Below, piece by piece: positions 1-9,489 of a stretch of 49,221 bases of DNA. Both the position numbers and the translations under genes were made by a program. The notes below the pieces were generated by a model. The model saw only the letters and a list, made by a program, of their open reading frames with translations. It was not told where the DNA came from and made no database searches. The first letter of the stretch is position 1; every line of letters starts with the position of its first letter. Source of the stretch: an uncultured Clostridia bacterium (GTDB taxonomy: Bacteria; Bacillota; Clostridia; TANB77; CAG-508). The stretch spans positions 1-49,221 of the forward strand of contig CANRAW010000009.1 in the NCBI GenBank assembly GCA_947628715.1, written 5' to 3'.

Positions 1-162
1 GATAATGAAAGATTTTACAGTTATTTACATTTCTACAGCTTGGAAGATTTAATAAAGCAAGGGAAAGCATACTTAAAAAGATCAAATAATATACCAATGG
101 CAGTATTAGGGTATTTAACACCAAAAGAAAAAAGAGCAGAATTAGAATTAGCAGTAGTGTAA
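1..162 (+). CDS. Transposase/integrase C-terminal fragment (runs in from upstream)
   Basis: This frame is open from the first base to TAA at 160-162 and encodes the last 53 residues of a protein. The end resembles the tail of DDE integrase-core transposases: an RFYxYLHFYSLEDL-like stretch, then KRSNNIPM and a glycine/leucine motif before a charged end. The start lies outside the window, so family and intactness cannot be judged. A hairpin follows at 184-208. With the repeats downstream it makes this edge look like accessory DNA. The transposase assignment is a homology impression from a short fragment. Confidence 0.55.
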   Translation, partial: DNERFYSYLHFYSLEDLIKQGKAYLKRSNNIPMAVLGYLTPKEKRAELELAVV

Positions 163-183
163 ATCAATAAATTTAATTATACT

Positions 184-208
184 ACAAATTTTTTTATAGA
201 AATTTGTT
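184..208 (+). terminator. Hairpin after the transposase fragment
   Basis: ACAAATTT and AAATTTGT can pair around a short U-rich loop, about 20 bases after the stop codon. The run of T lies in the loop rather than after the stem, so termination strength is uncertain. From here to about 450 is AT-rich sequence in which I see no gene. Confidence 0.4.
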
Positions 209-449
209 TCACATCATTGACATATATACAATTTTCATTTTTTTTCATACTTTTTTATATTCTCATTTATAAAATAATGTAATATGTTATTTTGGTTGCA
301 ATCTTTTCTTATGGGTATAAAACTTGTTATTCTAGTGACAATATACTATCTTGAATTACAATATGAAATTCTTGACATAACTATATTAACATAGCTTTTT
401 ATGCTTTACAATAGTTAAAACAATTTTTAATAAGAATTTAGACAAAGGA

Positions 450-559
450 AAGACAAAGGGACGGAGCTTTTGTCTTAAGGAAAATTAACCCTAGATTATT
501 ACCTAATTATATGATTAGGGGAGTAGAAGCCTAAGACAAAAGCTCCGTCCCTTTGTCTT
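450..559. repeat. Palindromic MITE-like element, copy 1
   Basis: Two 27-bp arms (451-477 and 532-558) are exact reverse complements and enclose a spacer of about 54 bp. Each arm is partly self-complementary (AGACAAA...TTTGTCT). A second copy lies at 1552-1659 in the same orientation with a slightly diverged spacer. The right end supplies part of the dinD stop codon (558-560). It could be a non-autonomous mobile element or a repeated structured sequence; no transposase is encoded inside. Confidence 0.8.
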
Positions 560-1382
560 ATTTTTTTCTTAAGTTTTTATTATTTTCCTTTTCCAATTGT
601 TTTAAACTTTTTTTAGGTGTTGGCAAATCTTCTGGCATAGTTCCACCAAGTTCCTTTATTGTTTTTCTTACTTTTGCTCCAACATTATAATGAGTTTTAT
701 TTGCTTCTTTTTCTGTTTGGATATTATCTCTTTTTAATTTTTGCTCTGTCTGAGAAATTCTAAATAAATTTGCAATCAATTCATCACTTCCCATATTATC
801 TAAAATATCTTCTCTATATCTTAATCCTTTTCTTTTTGCAATATCATCAGCAGTTTCTCCATTATACAATCCTCTATATCCATAATTATGAAATCTATCA
901 AAATTTTTAACTCCTGCTTTTTTGGCTATTTGATTTAATGAATAATTTCCTTTTCTTGTTAAGTTTCTTTGATAAAATCTTTTTTCATCTTCTGTTAGCA
1001 TACCATATTCTTTTTCATTAATCTCTTGTTTTCTAGTTTGAACTGCGAAATATGTTTGAGCAAGAGCGATTACTTTTTTTCTAGAATCTCCATTTTGTGC
1101 TATTAGATAACAAGCATAACGAGTTAATTTATAATCTCTAATTTCGACTTCTGCGTTATTAGCGCGTTTTGACAACTTATTGACGTCAATAAAATGTTCA
1201 AACACACTAATACCACTATTTTCACAAGAGATTTTAGCTTTATGAATAATTTGTTCAAAATTCTGCCAATTTGAATATTGTAAAACAGGCATAAGTTCTC
1301 TAGCATACCAAAATTCAACACCATTTTCATCAACATGTTTAATATCTTCAAATTTTTGATTATTTTTATTTATTTCTTTCAT
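558..1382 (-). CDS. dinD: DNA damage-inducible protein D (DinD)
   Basis: The 274-residue protein has the DinD/BRO-like layout: an N-terminal region with FWYARELMPVLQY (about residues 24-36), then a central IRDYKLTRYACYLIAQNGD motif, then a charged helical C-terminus rich in lysine and glutamate. DinD is known in Enterobacteria as an SOS-regulated protein that inhibits RecA filaments; that role here is by family only. The ATG is preceded by a GGAG-type ribosome binding site. The gene stands alone between two copies of a palindromic repeat, and its stop codon overlaps one of them, so the cassette may be mobile. No in-frame CGG is present. Confidence 0.85.
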   Translation of the reverse strand: MKEINKNNQKFEDIKHVDENGVEFWYARELMPVLQYSNWQNFEQIIHKAKISCENSGISVFEHFIDVNKLSKRANNAEVEIRDYKLTRYACYLIAQNGDSRKKVIALAQTYFAVQTRKQEINEKEYGMLTEDEKRFYQRNLTRKGNYSLNQIAKKAGVKNFDRFHNYGYRGLYNGETADDIAKRKGLRYREDILDNMGSDELIANLFRISQTEQKLKRDNIQTEKEANKTHYNVGAKVRKTIKELGGTMPEDLPTPKKSLKQLEKENNKNLRKK

Positions 1383-1426
1383 TTACATCATCTCCATTTT
1401 TTATATTTTATCTTAGATTTGATACA

Positions 1427-1455
1427 ATTATAAAACAATTGTTTGCAAAAATCAA
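1427..1455 (-). promoter_or_regulatory. dinD promoter with a palindrome in the spacer
   Basis: On the minus strand TTGATT (1450-1455) and TATAAT (1427-1432) are 17 bp apart. The palindrome AAACAATTGTTT (1433-1444) fills the spacer next to the -10 box, a good place for a repressor operator. It does not match the LexA boxes I know from Bacillota. Confidence 0.6.
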
Positions 1456-1551
1456 GCAATTTTTTATAGATATCTTAAAATTTTCAATATTTTTGGTCAA
1501 AAAAAGATCGTTTCTTTTGAAACGGTTTGAAGTTTTTTTGTTTATCAAATT

Positions 1552-1659
1552 AGACAAAGGGACGGAGCTTTTGTCTTAAGGAAAATTAACCATAGACTAT
1601 TACATAATTATATAATTAGGGGAGTAAAAGCCTAAGACAAAAGCTCCGTCCCTTTGTCT
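1552..1659. repeat. Palindromic MITE-like element, copy 2
   Basis: Arms 1552-1578 and 1633-1659 are identical to those of the copy at 450-559. The 54-bp spacers differ at only a few positions. The two copies bracket dinD and its promoter. Confidence 0.8.
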
Positions 1660-1681
1660 TTCTTTATTCCTTTTAATCAAT

Positions 1682-1716
1682 AAAAAAATCCCCCAGACAA
1701 GCTGGAAGATTTTTTT
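1682..1716 (-). terminator. Terminator of tRNA-Tyr
   Basis: AAAAAAATC...GATTTTTTT with an inner CCAG/CTGG stem forms a hairpin directly downstream of the minus-strand tRNA, ending in a U run on that strand. Confidence 0.7.
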
Positions 1717-1718
1717 AT

Positions 1719-1804
1719 TGGTGGGCAGGGATGGATTCGAACCATCGTACTCAAATGAGAACAGATTTACAGTCTGCCGCCTTTAGCCACTCGGCCACCT
1801 ACCC
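1719..1804 (-). tRNA. tRNA-Tyr (GTA)
   Basis: On the minus strand the 5' acceptor arm GGGTAGG pairs with CCTGCCC, followed by a discriminator A and an encoded CCA. The anticodon loop CTGTAAA sits on a five-pair stem and places GTA at the anticodon. The T arm is GATGG-TTCGAAT-CCATC. The extra arm is long, as expected for the class II bacterial tRNA-Tyr. It is the only tRNA in the window. Confidence 0.95.
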
Positions 1805-1973
1805 AAACACATATTAACAACAGAAATTATTATAATATTTTTTTTATTTTCTGTCAATACCATTTAGAAAAAAATCAAAAAATTTTATGAAAAATTTAAA
1901 ATAAATTCCTCTAGTAAAAAAGTACAATCTATGATATAGTATACCCAAAAGAAAGTGAGGTTATGGCAAGAAT

Positions 1974-4900
1974 ATGAGTGAAGTAAAATGGACTAAAGAA
2001 CAATGCTTAGCAATACGGAGAAAAAGGAAAAAACATACTTGTTGCAGCAGCAGCAGGTTCAGGTAAAACAGCAGTATTAGTAGAAAGAATTATAAACAAA
2101 ATAATAAATGAAAAAATTGATATAGATAAAATCTTAGTTGTAACATTTACAAAAGCTGCAGCATCTGAAATGCGAGGAAGAATACTAGATGCAATATATA
2201 AAGAAATAGAAAAAGACGGTACAAATACACATTTACAAAAACAAATAACATTACTCTCAAAAGCAAGTATATGTACTATAGATTCATTTTGCTTAGATGT
2301 AGTAAAAAACAATTTCTTTGAAATAGGCATATCACCTAACTTAAAAATAGCAGAAACAACAGAAATAGAAATATTAAAAGAAGAAACACTAGAAGACCTT
2401 TTCGAAGAAAAATATGAGCAAAAAGATGAAGAATTCTTAAAATTAATAAATGACTATACAAGCTACAAAGGCGACGAAAGCCTTAAATCAATAATATTAG
2501 AAATATATAGATACATACAAAGTACGCCATTTCCAGAAAAATGGCTTGAAGAAAAAACAGAAATGTTTAATAAAGAAGAAACAAATTTTGAAAAAACAGT
2601 ATGGGGAGAAGCATTAGTAAAATCTGTAAAAGAAAAACTAGAAGAACGGAATCGCAATTCTAAGAAATGAATTAGAAATAATGGAAAGTGAGCCAGATGC
2701 AGAAAAATATGTAGTTACACTTTCAGAAGACATAAGAAAAATAAAAGAAGTGTATGAAAAAACAACATGGGACGAATTATATTATCGGAGCTAAAGATAC
2801 GACTTTAGATAAATTACCAACAGAAAAAAGAGTTCCAGAAGAAAAAAAAGAAGTTTTAAAAAAACAAAGAGACATAGTAAGGAAAAAATTAAAAAGTATA
2901 GCTCAAGACATAATGAAATATGACTCTAAAGAAGCAAATGAAGATATAAAGATAATGTATGAAACAGTAAAACAAATTTCAAATCTAGTAATAGAATTTT
3001 TACATAGATTTGAAAAAGTAAAACAAGAAAAAAATATGATGGATTTCAATGATATAGAACATTTTGCCTTAAATATACTAAGTTCGTCAAAAGATAATCA
3101 TGTATCTCAGATATATAAGGAAAAATATGAAGAAATTTTAATTGACGAATATCAAGATAGTAACTTAGTACAAGAATATATACTAAACACTATATCAAGA
3201 GGAAATAATATATTCATGGTTGGAGATGTAAAACAAAGTATATACAAATTTAGGCAAGCAAGACCAGAATTATTTATACAAAAATATGAGACATATAAAG
3301 AAAAAGAAGAAATGGGCGAAAAAGACAACTTAAAAATTCAGCTATTCAAAAATTTCAGAAGTAGAGAAAATATACTAGAAATAACAAACACAATCTTTTC
3401 ATATATTATGAGCAAAGAACTAGGAGATATAGACTATAATGAAAAAGAGTATCTAAACCTTGGAGCAGAATATCCAAAAGGACAAAATTTAGAAACAGAG
3501 TTACATATAATAGATTTAAAAGAGGAAGAAGAAAGCATATATAAAGACGAGCAAGAAGAAGTCGATGAGGAAGCAGAAGAAGAGGGAAATGAAAGAATAG
3601 AAGACATATTGATTGAAGCAAAATTTGTTGCAAAGAAAATAAAAGAATTAATAGACACAGGATACCTTGTATGTAACAAAGATAAAACATATAGGAAAGC
3701 AACATATAAAGATTTCGCAGTATTGCTAAGGTCACCAAAAAATTCAGCACCAATTTATGAACAAGAAATATCAAAACTAAATATGCCAGTATTTTGTGAT
3801 ATAACTGTTCGGATACTTAGACACAGTCGAAATACAAGTAATTATGAATTTGCTAAAGATAATAGATAACCCAATAAATGATATAGCATTAGTTACAGTA
3901 TTAAGGTCAATGATAGGTGGATTTACAGATAATGAACTTATAAAAATAAGATTAGAAAGTAGTCAAAAAGGCTTTTATGAAGCAATGTGCGAATACAAAG
4001 AAAAAGAAGATGCTGATAAAGAATTAGCAGAAAAAATCAAAAACTTTCAAAGCAAAATTGAAGAATTTAGAAAATGCCAAGAATATATGCCACTTAATGA
4101 ATTTATATGGAAAATATATCAAGACACAGGATACTATAGTTATGTAAGTTTATTGCCAAATGGAATATTAAGAGCAGCCAACTTGAAAATACTATTTGAA
4201 AAGGCAAAACAATTTGAACAAACCAGTTTTAAAGGACTATATAATTTTATAAGTTTTATACAAAAACTTAGCATAAGTAATAAAGATATGTCAGGCGCAA
4301 AATTAATTGGAGAAAATGAAAACGTAATAAGAATAATGAGCATACATAAAAGTAAAGGACTAGAATTTCCAATTGTATTTTTAAGTGGAACTAATAAACA
4401 ATTTTATATTACAGATATAAACAATAATTCAGTCTTGCTAGATCAAGACTTAGGAATAGGACCAAAATATATTAATTACAATGAAGGAAAAACATATAGT
4501 ACACTTGCACGAGAAGCGGTAAAATATAAAGCAAAAAAAGACTTAATATCAGAAGAAATGAGAATATTATATGTAGCATTAACAAGAGCAAAAGAAAAAT
4601 TAATAATAACAGGACTGGAAAAAGACTATAAAACAAGTATAGAAGCAAAAGAAAAATTATTAAAAACTTATGGAGACGAAACCAAAATAAACACAAACAT
4701 AATACAAAACTATTTATCATATTTAGACTGGATAGAACTTGTAAGTTTGAAATCAGAAAAAGAAATAATAAAAGTAAAAGTATATCAGAAAAATAAATTA
4801 CTAAAAGAAATGCTAAAAGAAGAAAAAGAAGAAGAAATGGATTTGGCAAAAGAACTCGAGAAAGTAAAAGAAATAAAGAATCCAGAAATACAAAACAAAA

Positions 4901-5553
4901 TACAATGGGAATATAAGTACAAAAAAATAAACAATATTTTAACAAAGAGTTCAGTTACACAAATAAAAAATATGAAACTAGATTTAGAAGAAGAAGAAAA
5001 TCATGAATACAATATTCCAGAATACTTAAAAGAAAAAAGAGAACTAACGGCAGGTCAAAAAGGAACACTTATGCACTTAATACTACAAAATCTTAACGAA
5101 AAAGTAGAATATGATATGAAGAATATAGAAGAACTATTATCTAGTTTAAAAGAAAAAGGAACAATAACAGAGCAAGAAGAAAAAGCAGTAAATAAAGAGC
5201 AAATACTGGCCTTCACAAAAACTAATATGTGGAAACAAATGAAAGATGCAAAAAAAGTAAAAAAAGAAAGCCCATTTTATATCTACATACCTGCAAAAGA
5301 AATATATAATGAAGACCTCGAAGAAGAAATATTAGTGCAAGGAATAATAGACTTATACTATATAACAAAGGACGAAGAATTAATATTAGTTGACTATAAG
5401 ACAGATAAAGTAAAAGAAGAAGCGGAACTTATAGAAAAATACAAAATACAACTTGATATATATAAAAAAGCATTAGAAAAAGCACTAAAAAGAAAAGTAG
5501 ATAGCGTATACATATATTCAACTAATTTAGGAAAAGAAATAAAAATATATTGA
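1974..5553 (+). CDS. addA: ATP-dependent helicase/nuclease subunit A, with four CGG +1 recoding sites
   Basis: Reading four CGGN sites as single glycines gives an uninterrupted protein of 1191 residues, normal for AddA, the helicase-nuclease of double-strand break repair. Visible landmarks are Walker A (AAAAGSGKTAVLVERI) just after site 1, DEYQDSN, VGDVKQSIYKFRQ, the helicase motif MSIHKSKGLEFP, VALTRAKEKL, and the nuclease motif LVDYKTDKV near the C-terminus. Recoded glycines are residues 15, 225, 271 and 612. Without recoding translation ends 16 codons after site 1, before Walker A is made. ATG 1974 overlaps the TGA of a 4-codon mini-ORF (1963-1977) in an ATGA arrangement. Its usual partner addB is not next to it; upstream lie the tRNA and the dinD cassette. 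It ends in TGA, so UGA is a stop here. Confidence 0.95.
2016..2019 (+). other. CGGA +1 recoding site 1, addA residue 15
   Basis: Frame 0 reads ata-CGG-aga and hits TAA at 2064-2066. Skipping C2016 gives A-I-G-E-K-G-K-N-I-L-V and then the AddA Walker A. Confidence 0.9.
2647..2650 (+). other. CGGA +1 recoding site 2, addA residue 225
   Basis: Frame 0 (E-E-R-N-R-N) stops at 2670. Skipping C2647 gives E-E-G-I-A-I-L-R-N-E-L and continues the AddA helical region. Confidence 0.9.
2786..2789 (+). other. CGGA +1 recoding site 3, addA residue 271
   Basis: Frame 0 reads tat-CGG-agc-TAA, a stop two codons on. Skipping C2786 gives L-Y-Y-G-A-K-D-T and continues the protein. Confidence 0.9.
3810..3813 (+). 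other. CGGA +1 recoding site 4, addA residue 612
   Basis: Skipping C3810 gives V-F-C-D-I-T-V-G-Y-L-D-T, which has the spacing and glycine of AddA homologues (D-x-x-x-G-Y). One surplus base fits exactly, with no residue missing. Frame 0 stops at 3869. Confidence 0.92.
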
Positions 5554-5578
5554 GAAAAATGATAAAATCTGATATACT
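5550..5578 (+). promoter_or_regulatory. priA promoter, predicted leaderless transcript
   Basis: TTGAGA (5550-5555, overlapping the addA stop) and TATACT (5573-5578) are 17 bp apart. The predicted start of transcription, 7 bases past the -10 box, falls on the A of the priA ATG (5585). No Shine-Dalgarno sequence is visible before that ATG. Confidence 0.5.
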
Positions 5579-5584
5579 AGACAC

Positions 5585-7814
5585 ATGATAGTAGAAGTAA
5601 TGATAAGCAGTAATGCAAAAGATTTGAATAGAATATTTGACTATAATGTACCAGCAAAATTTGTTGGTACTGTTCATATTGGAGCAAAGGTATTAATACC
5701 ATTTGGCACAATGAAAAAGGTACAAGAAGGATTTGTTGTAGGAATAAAAGAAAAATCAGAATATAAACTAAAAGACATATTACAAGTAGAAAGCACTATA
5801 AAAGAAGAAAAAATAACACTAGCAAAACTTATGGCAAACAAATATTTTTGCAATGTATCTGATTGTATAAAACTTATGTTGCCACCAGGAACAACAGCCA
5901 AAAACATGGAAAACAGAGTAAAAGACAAATCAATGAAATTTGTATATTTACTAAAAGAAGAAGAAGAGATTAATGAAGACATAGAAAAAAAGGTACTAAA
6001 GTCAGATAAACAAATACGAACATTAAACTTTTTAATGCAAAACGACGAAGTAATGATGTCAGAACTAATAAACTTTGCAGAAAGCAGTCAGTCAGTTATA
6101 AAAACACTAGAAAAAAACGGCTATGTAGAAATAGTTGAAAAAGAAGTTAACAGGAATCCATTTAGAAATAAAAACATAGTACCAACGAAAGACCTTAAAC
6201 TCACAAAAGAGCAACAAAATGCCATGAATAAAATAGAAGGCAAAATAAGAGACAATTGCTTTAAAGAATTTTTAATACATGGAGTAACACGGCTCTCGGA
6301 AAAACAGAAATATATTTGCAATTAATAGGAAAAATTTTAGAAAAAGGAAAAACAGCTATAGTATTAGTACCAGAAATATCTTTAACACCACAAATGGTAG
6401 AACGCTTTATAGCAAGGTTTGGAGAAGAAAAAATAGCTTTGCTTCATAGCAAATTATCCGTTGGAGAAAGATATGATGAGTGGAAAAGAATAGAAAAAAA
6501 TGAAGCCCAAATAGTAATAGGAGCAAGGTCAGCAATATTTGCCCCAGTAGACAATTTAGGAATAATAATTATAGACGAAGAACATGATGCTTCATATAAA
6601 TCAGACATGACACCGAAATACAATGCAAAAGAAATAGCATTTTACCTTGCAAAACAAAATAACATACCACTTGTATTAGGCTCAGCTACACCAGACTTAG
6701 AAACTTATTATAGAGTAAGCAAAGAAGATGGAATATTAACACTAAAAGAAAGAGCAAATAATTCAAAATTGCCAAATGTAGAAATAATAGACATGAAAAA
6801 AGAACTTGCATTAGGCAATAAATCAATGTTAAGTATTAGATTACATGAAATGATAGAAAAAAATATACAAAACAAAAAACAAACAATATTATTCTTAAAT
6901 AGAAGAGGATATTCAACTTTTGTAATGTGTAGAGACTGTGGATATACAGCAACTTGTAAAAAATGTAATGTAAGTTTAACATATCATATAAGACAAAATA
7001 AGCTAAAATGCCATTATTGCGGATATGAAAGGGACAATTTTACAGAATGTCCAGAGTGTAAAAGCAAAAATATACGATATTTTGGTACAGGAACGCAGAA
7101 GTTGGAAGCGGAAATCAATAAAGTATTTCCTAATGCAACAACAATAAGGATGGATATAGACACAGTAAGTAAGAAAAACTCTTATGAAGATATACTAAAT
7201 AAATTTAAAAATGAAAATATTGATATATTAATTGGTACACAAATGGTAGTAAAAGGGCATCATTTCCCTAATGTAACTCTAGTTCGGAGTTATAGCAGCA
7301 GACAGCAGTATGTATATGTCAGAATTTAGAAGCAGTGAAAGAACGTTTGATTTACTTACACAAGTGGCACGGCAGAGCTGGAAGAGAAAATGAAGAAGGA
7401 AATGTAATAATACAAACATACAACCCTGAAAGTTTTCCAATTCAATGTGCAAAAGAACAAGACTACATAAAATTTTATAATCAAGAAATAAAACTAAGAA
7501 AAGTCTTGAAATATCCACCATTTTGCGATATAATAAAAATCGAAGTCAGTGAAAGAAATGAACATAATGTAACAAAAATAATAAATCAAATATACGAAAA
7601 ATTGGTAAATAGCCAAGCAAACGACATGAGTATATTTGCACCAATGCCATCACCAATAAGCAAAATAAAAAATAGATACAGATGGCGAATAATAATAAAA
7701 TGTATAATTGGAAATAATGTAATAAACAAAATAAATAGCATAATAAATGGGGTAAAAACAAATCAAGACACACGTATTAGTGTAGAGGTAAATCCAAATA
7801 ATATGGGTGTTTAA
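5585..7814 (+). CDS. priA: Primosomal protein N' (replication restart helicase), with four CGG +1 recoding sites
   Basis: With four CGGN sites read as glycine the product is 741 residues, typical of PriA, which reloads the replisome at collapsed forks. Order of parts: N-terminal DNA-binding domain, Walker A G-V-T-G-S-G-K-T-E (residues 233-241; both glycines of G-S-G come from CGGN), DEEH box (IIIDEEHDASYKSD), eight zinc-binding cysteines (CRDCGYTATCKKC, then CHYC and CPEC), and helicase motif VI QVAGRAGR, whose first glycine is again recoded. Recoded residues are 236, 238, 567 and 595. Frame 0 would end inside the helicase domain at 6325. Four successive events are needed for one full-length protein, so each must be efficient. 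The ATG has no ribosome binding site and may be leaderless. Confidence 0.95.
6290..6293 (+). other. CGGC +1 recoding site 5, priA residue 236 (Walker A)
   Basis: Frame 0 reads aca-CGG-ctc. Skipping C6290 gives T-G-S, the first glycine of the P-loop G-S-G-K-T. Confidence 0.95.
6297..6300 (+). other. CGGA +1 recoding site 6, priA residue 238 (Walker A)
   Basis: Only after the shift at site 5 is this CGG in frame (ggc-tct-CGG-aaa). Skipping C6297 gives G-S-G-K-T-E. It lies 7 bases after site 5. Confidence 0.95.
7285..7288 (+). other. CGGA +1 recoding site 7, priA residue 567
   Basis: Skipping C7285 gives V-T-L-V-G-V-I-A-A-D-S-S, the conserved PriA motif. Frame 0 ends at 7329. Confidence 0.95.
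7370..7373 (+). other. CGGC +1 recoding site 8, priA residue 595 (motif VI)
   Basis: Skipping C7370 gives Q-V-A-G-R-A-G-R, helicase motif VI. Frame 0 stops at 7391-7393. Confidence 0.95.
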
Positions 7815-7849
7815 AATTAGATATATAACTATAGAAAGGAAATAAAAAA

Positions 7850-8357
7850 ATGGCTATCAGAAATATAAGAAAAGAAGACGATGAAATACTAAAGAAAAAA
7901 TCAAAAGAAGTAGAAGTTATAGACGATAGAGTTAAAGAACTTATAAAAGATATGATAGAAACAATGCACAAGTTTGATGGGGTAGGACTTGCAGCAGTTC
8001 AAGTTGGAATACTAAAAAGAATAGTAGTTATTGACTTGTATGACGAAAAGCCAATATTAAAATTAATAAATCCAGTAATAATCAAAACAAAAGGAAAGCA
8101 AGAAGTTGAAGAAGGATGTTTAAGTTTTCCTAACAAATATGTAAAAGTAATTAGACCAGAAGAAGTAACAGTCGAAGCATTAGACGAAAATGGCAAGAAA
8201 ATTAAAGTAACAGGAACAGGACTATTAGCACAAGCAATTTCTCATGAGGTAGACCATTTAAACGGAATTATTTTAACAGATGTAATGATACCACGGAACT
8301 ATGGAAGTAATAGAACCCGAAGACAATAATAAAAAGAAAAAAGATAAAAAGAGGTAA
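7850..8357 (+). CDS. def: Peptide deformylase, with a C-terminal CGG +1 site
   Basis: Removes the N-formyl group from new proteins. All three metal-site motifs are present: GVGLAAVQVG, EEGCLSFP (Cys ligand) and QAISHEVDHLNGI (HExxH). The CGG at 8294 lies after the catalytic core. Skipping the C gives V-M-I-P-G-T-M-E-V-I-E-P-E-D and a lysine-rich tail (168 residues, stop 8355-8357). Frame 0 gives 159 residues ending at 8329. Either could be active, so this is the least informative site, but the recoded tail reads more like a deformylase C-terminus. A GAAAGGA ribosome binding site precedes the ATG, and fmt follows 5 bases later, the usual def-fmt pairing. Confidence 0.93.
8294..8297 (+). other. 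CGGA +1 recoding site 9, def residue 149
   Basis: cca-CGG-aac in frame 0. Skipping C8294 gives I-P-G-T-M-E-V-I-E. Both frames stay open for some codons, so support comes from similarity only. Confidence 0.7.
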
Positions 8358-8362
8358 AAATA

Positions 8363-9331
8363 ATGCCAAAAATATTATTTATGGGAACGCCAGATTTTGC
8401 TAAAATTTCATTAGAAGCATTGTATAATGCAAAATATGACATAGTAGGAGTTGTAACAAATCCCGACAAACAAAAAGGCAGAGGGATGAAATTTCAAGAA
8501 TCTGATGTAAAAAAATTTGCAATAGAAAAAAATATACCTGTATATCAACCAGAAAAAGTAAAAGAAAATATAGAATTTATAGATACAATAAAAAGGCTTA
8601 AACCAGATATAATCTGTGTTGTAGCCTATGGAAAAATATTGCCAAAAGAAATATTAAATATTCCAGAAAAAGGCTCTATAAACCTTCACGCATCATTACT
8701 CCCAAAATATAGGGGAGCAGCTCCAATACAATGGGCAGTATTAAATGGAGACAAAACAACTGGAGTATCGACTATGTACATGAACGAAAAAATGGATGAA
8801 GGAGATATAATATTACAAGAAGAAGTAAACATAGGAAAATACGAAACAACAGGAGAACTTTGGAAAAAACTTGCAAAAATTGGTTCAAAACTATTAGTAG
8901 AAACAATTGAAAAAATACAAAATGGAACAGCCACAAGAAAAAAGCAATCTCAAGAATATTCAATTGCACCAATGCTAGACAAAGCAATTGCCAAAATAGA
9001 ATTTAGCGAAGATATAAATAAAATCAAAAATAAAATATATGGCTTAAATCCAATAATGGGAGCTTATGTAATTTATGAAGATAAAAAAATTAAGCTTTGG
9101 AGAGCAGAAATTATTGAAAATGAAAAAATGAAAGAAATTATTCAAAAAAATATAACAGAAGAAATAGAACCAGGAACAATACTTATTGCAAATGAAAAAA
9201 TAGGACTGTATGTAAAAGCAAAAGGTGGAGTCTTAAAAATATTAGAAATTCAAGGGGAAAATGCAAAAAAAATGAACACCAATGATTTTCTACGAGGAAA
9301 CAAAATAAAAGAAGGAATAGTATTAAAATAA
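8363..9331 (+). CDS. fmt: Methionyl-tRNA formyltransferase
   Basis: 322 residues, standard length. Formylates initiator Met-tRNA, the counterpart of the deformylase encoded just upstream. Landmarks: KILFMGTPDFA at the N-terminus, VTNPDKQKGRG, the formyl-donor and catalytic segment INLHASLLPKYRGAAPIQWA (Asn, His and the SLLPKYRGAAP signature), then a C-terminal beta-domain. It starts 5 bases after the recoded end of def. No in-frame CGG. Confidence 0.96.
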   Translation: MPKILFMGTPDFAKISLEALYNAKYDIVGVVTNPDKQKGRGMKFQESDVKKFAIEKNIPVYQPEKVKENIEFIDTIKRLKPDIICVVAYGKILPKEILNIPEKGSINLHASLLPKYRGAAPIQWAVLNGDKTTGVSTMYMNEKMDEGDIILQEEVNIGKYETTGELWKKLAKIGSKLLVETIEKIQNGTATRKKQSQEYSIAPMLDKAIAKIEFSEDINKIKNKIYGLNPIMGAYVIYEDKKIKLWRAEIIENEKMKEIIQKNITEEIEPGTILIANEKIGLYVKAKGGVLKILEIQGENAKKMNTNDFLRGNKIKEGIVLK

Positions 9332-9340
9332 TTCATAAAA

Positions 9341-9368
9341 AACACTTTAGATATATGTCTAAAGTGTT
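9341..9368 (+). terminator. Hairpin after fmt
   Basis: AACACTTTAGA and TCTAAAGTGTT form an 11-bp stem with a 6-base loop. The T tract after it is short (TTTCTT), so termination may be partial. Confidence 0.6.
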
Positions 9369-9424
9369 TCTTATGGAAAGTATTGAAAAATTATAACAAT
9401 AAATCATGAATTTTACAAAAATGC

Positions 9425-9454
9425 TTGCATTTTCTAGTAAAACTGTGTTATAAT
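9425..9454 (+). promoter_or_regulatory. rpsB-tsf promoter
   Basis: TTGCAT (9425-9430) and a perfect TATAAT (9449-9454) with 18 bp between them. It lies about 110 bp before rpsB, leaving a long 5' leader. Confidence 0.7.
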
Positions 9455-9489
9455 TGATAAAGTTATGATTAGACACATAGGATTAATTT

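Noticed and set aside
450-1659. The repeated palindromes as a CRISPR array
   Set aside because: Only two copies about 1 kb apart with a gene between them; no regular spacers or cas genes.
5551-5553. UGA read as a sense codon
   Set aside because: TGA ends addA and the SpoIVFA-like gene at the expected family length, so it is a normal stop.
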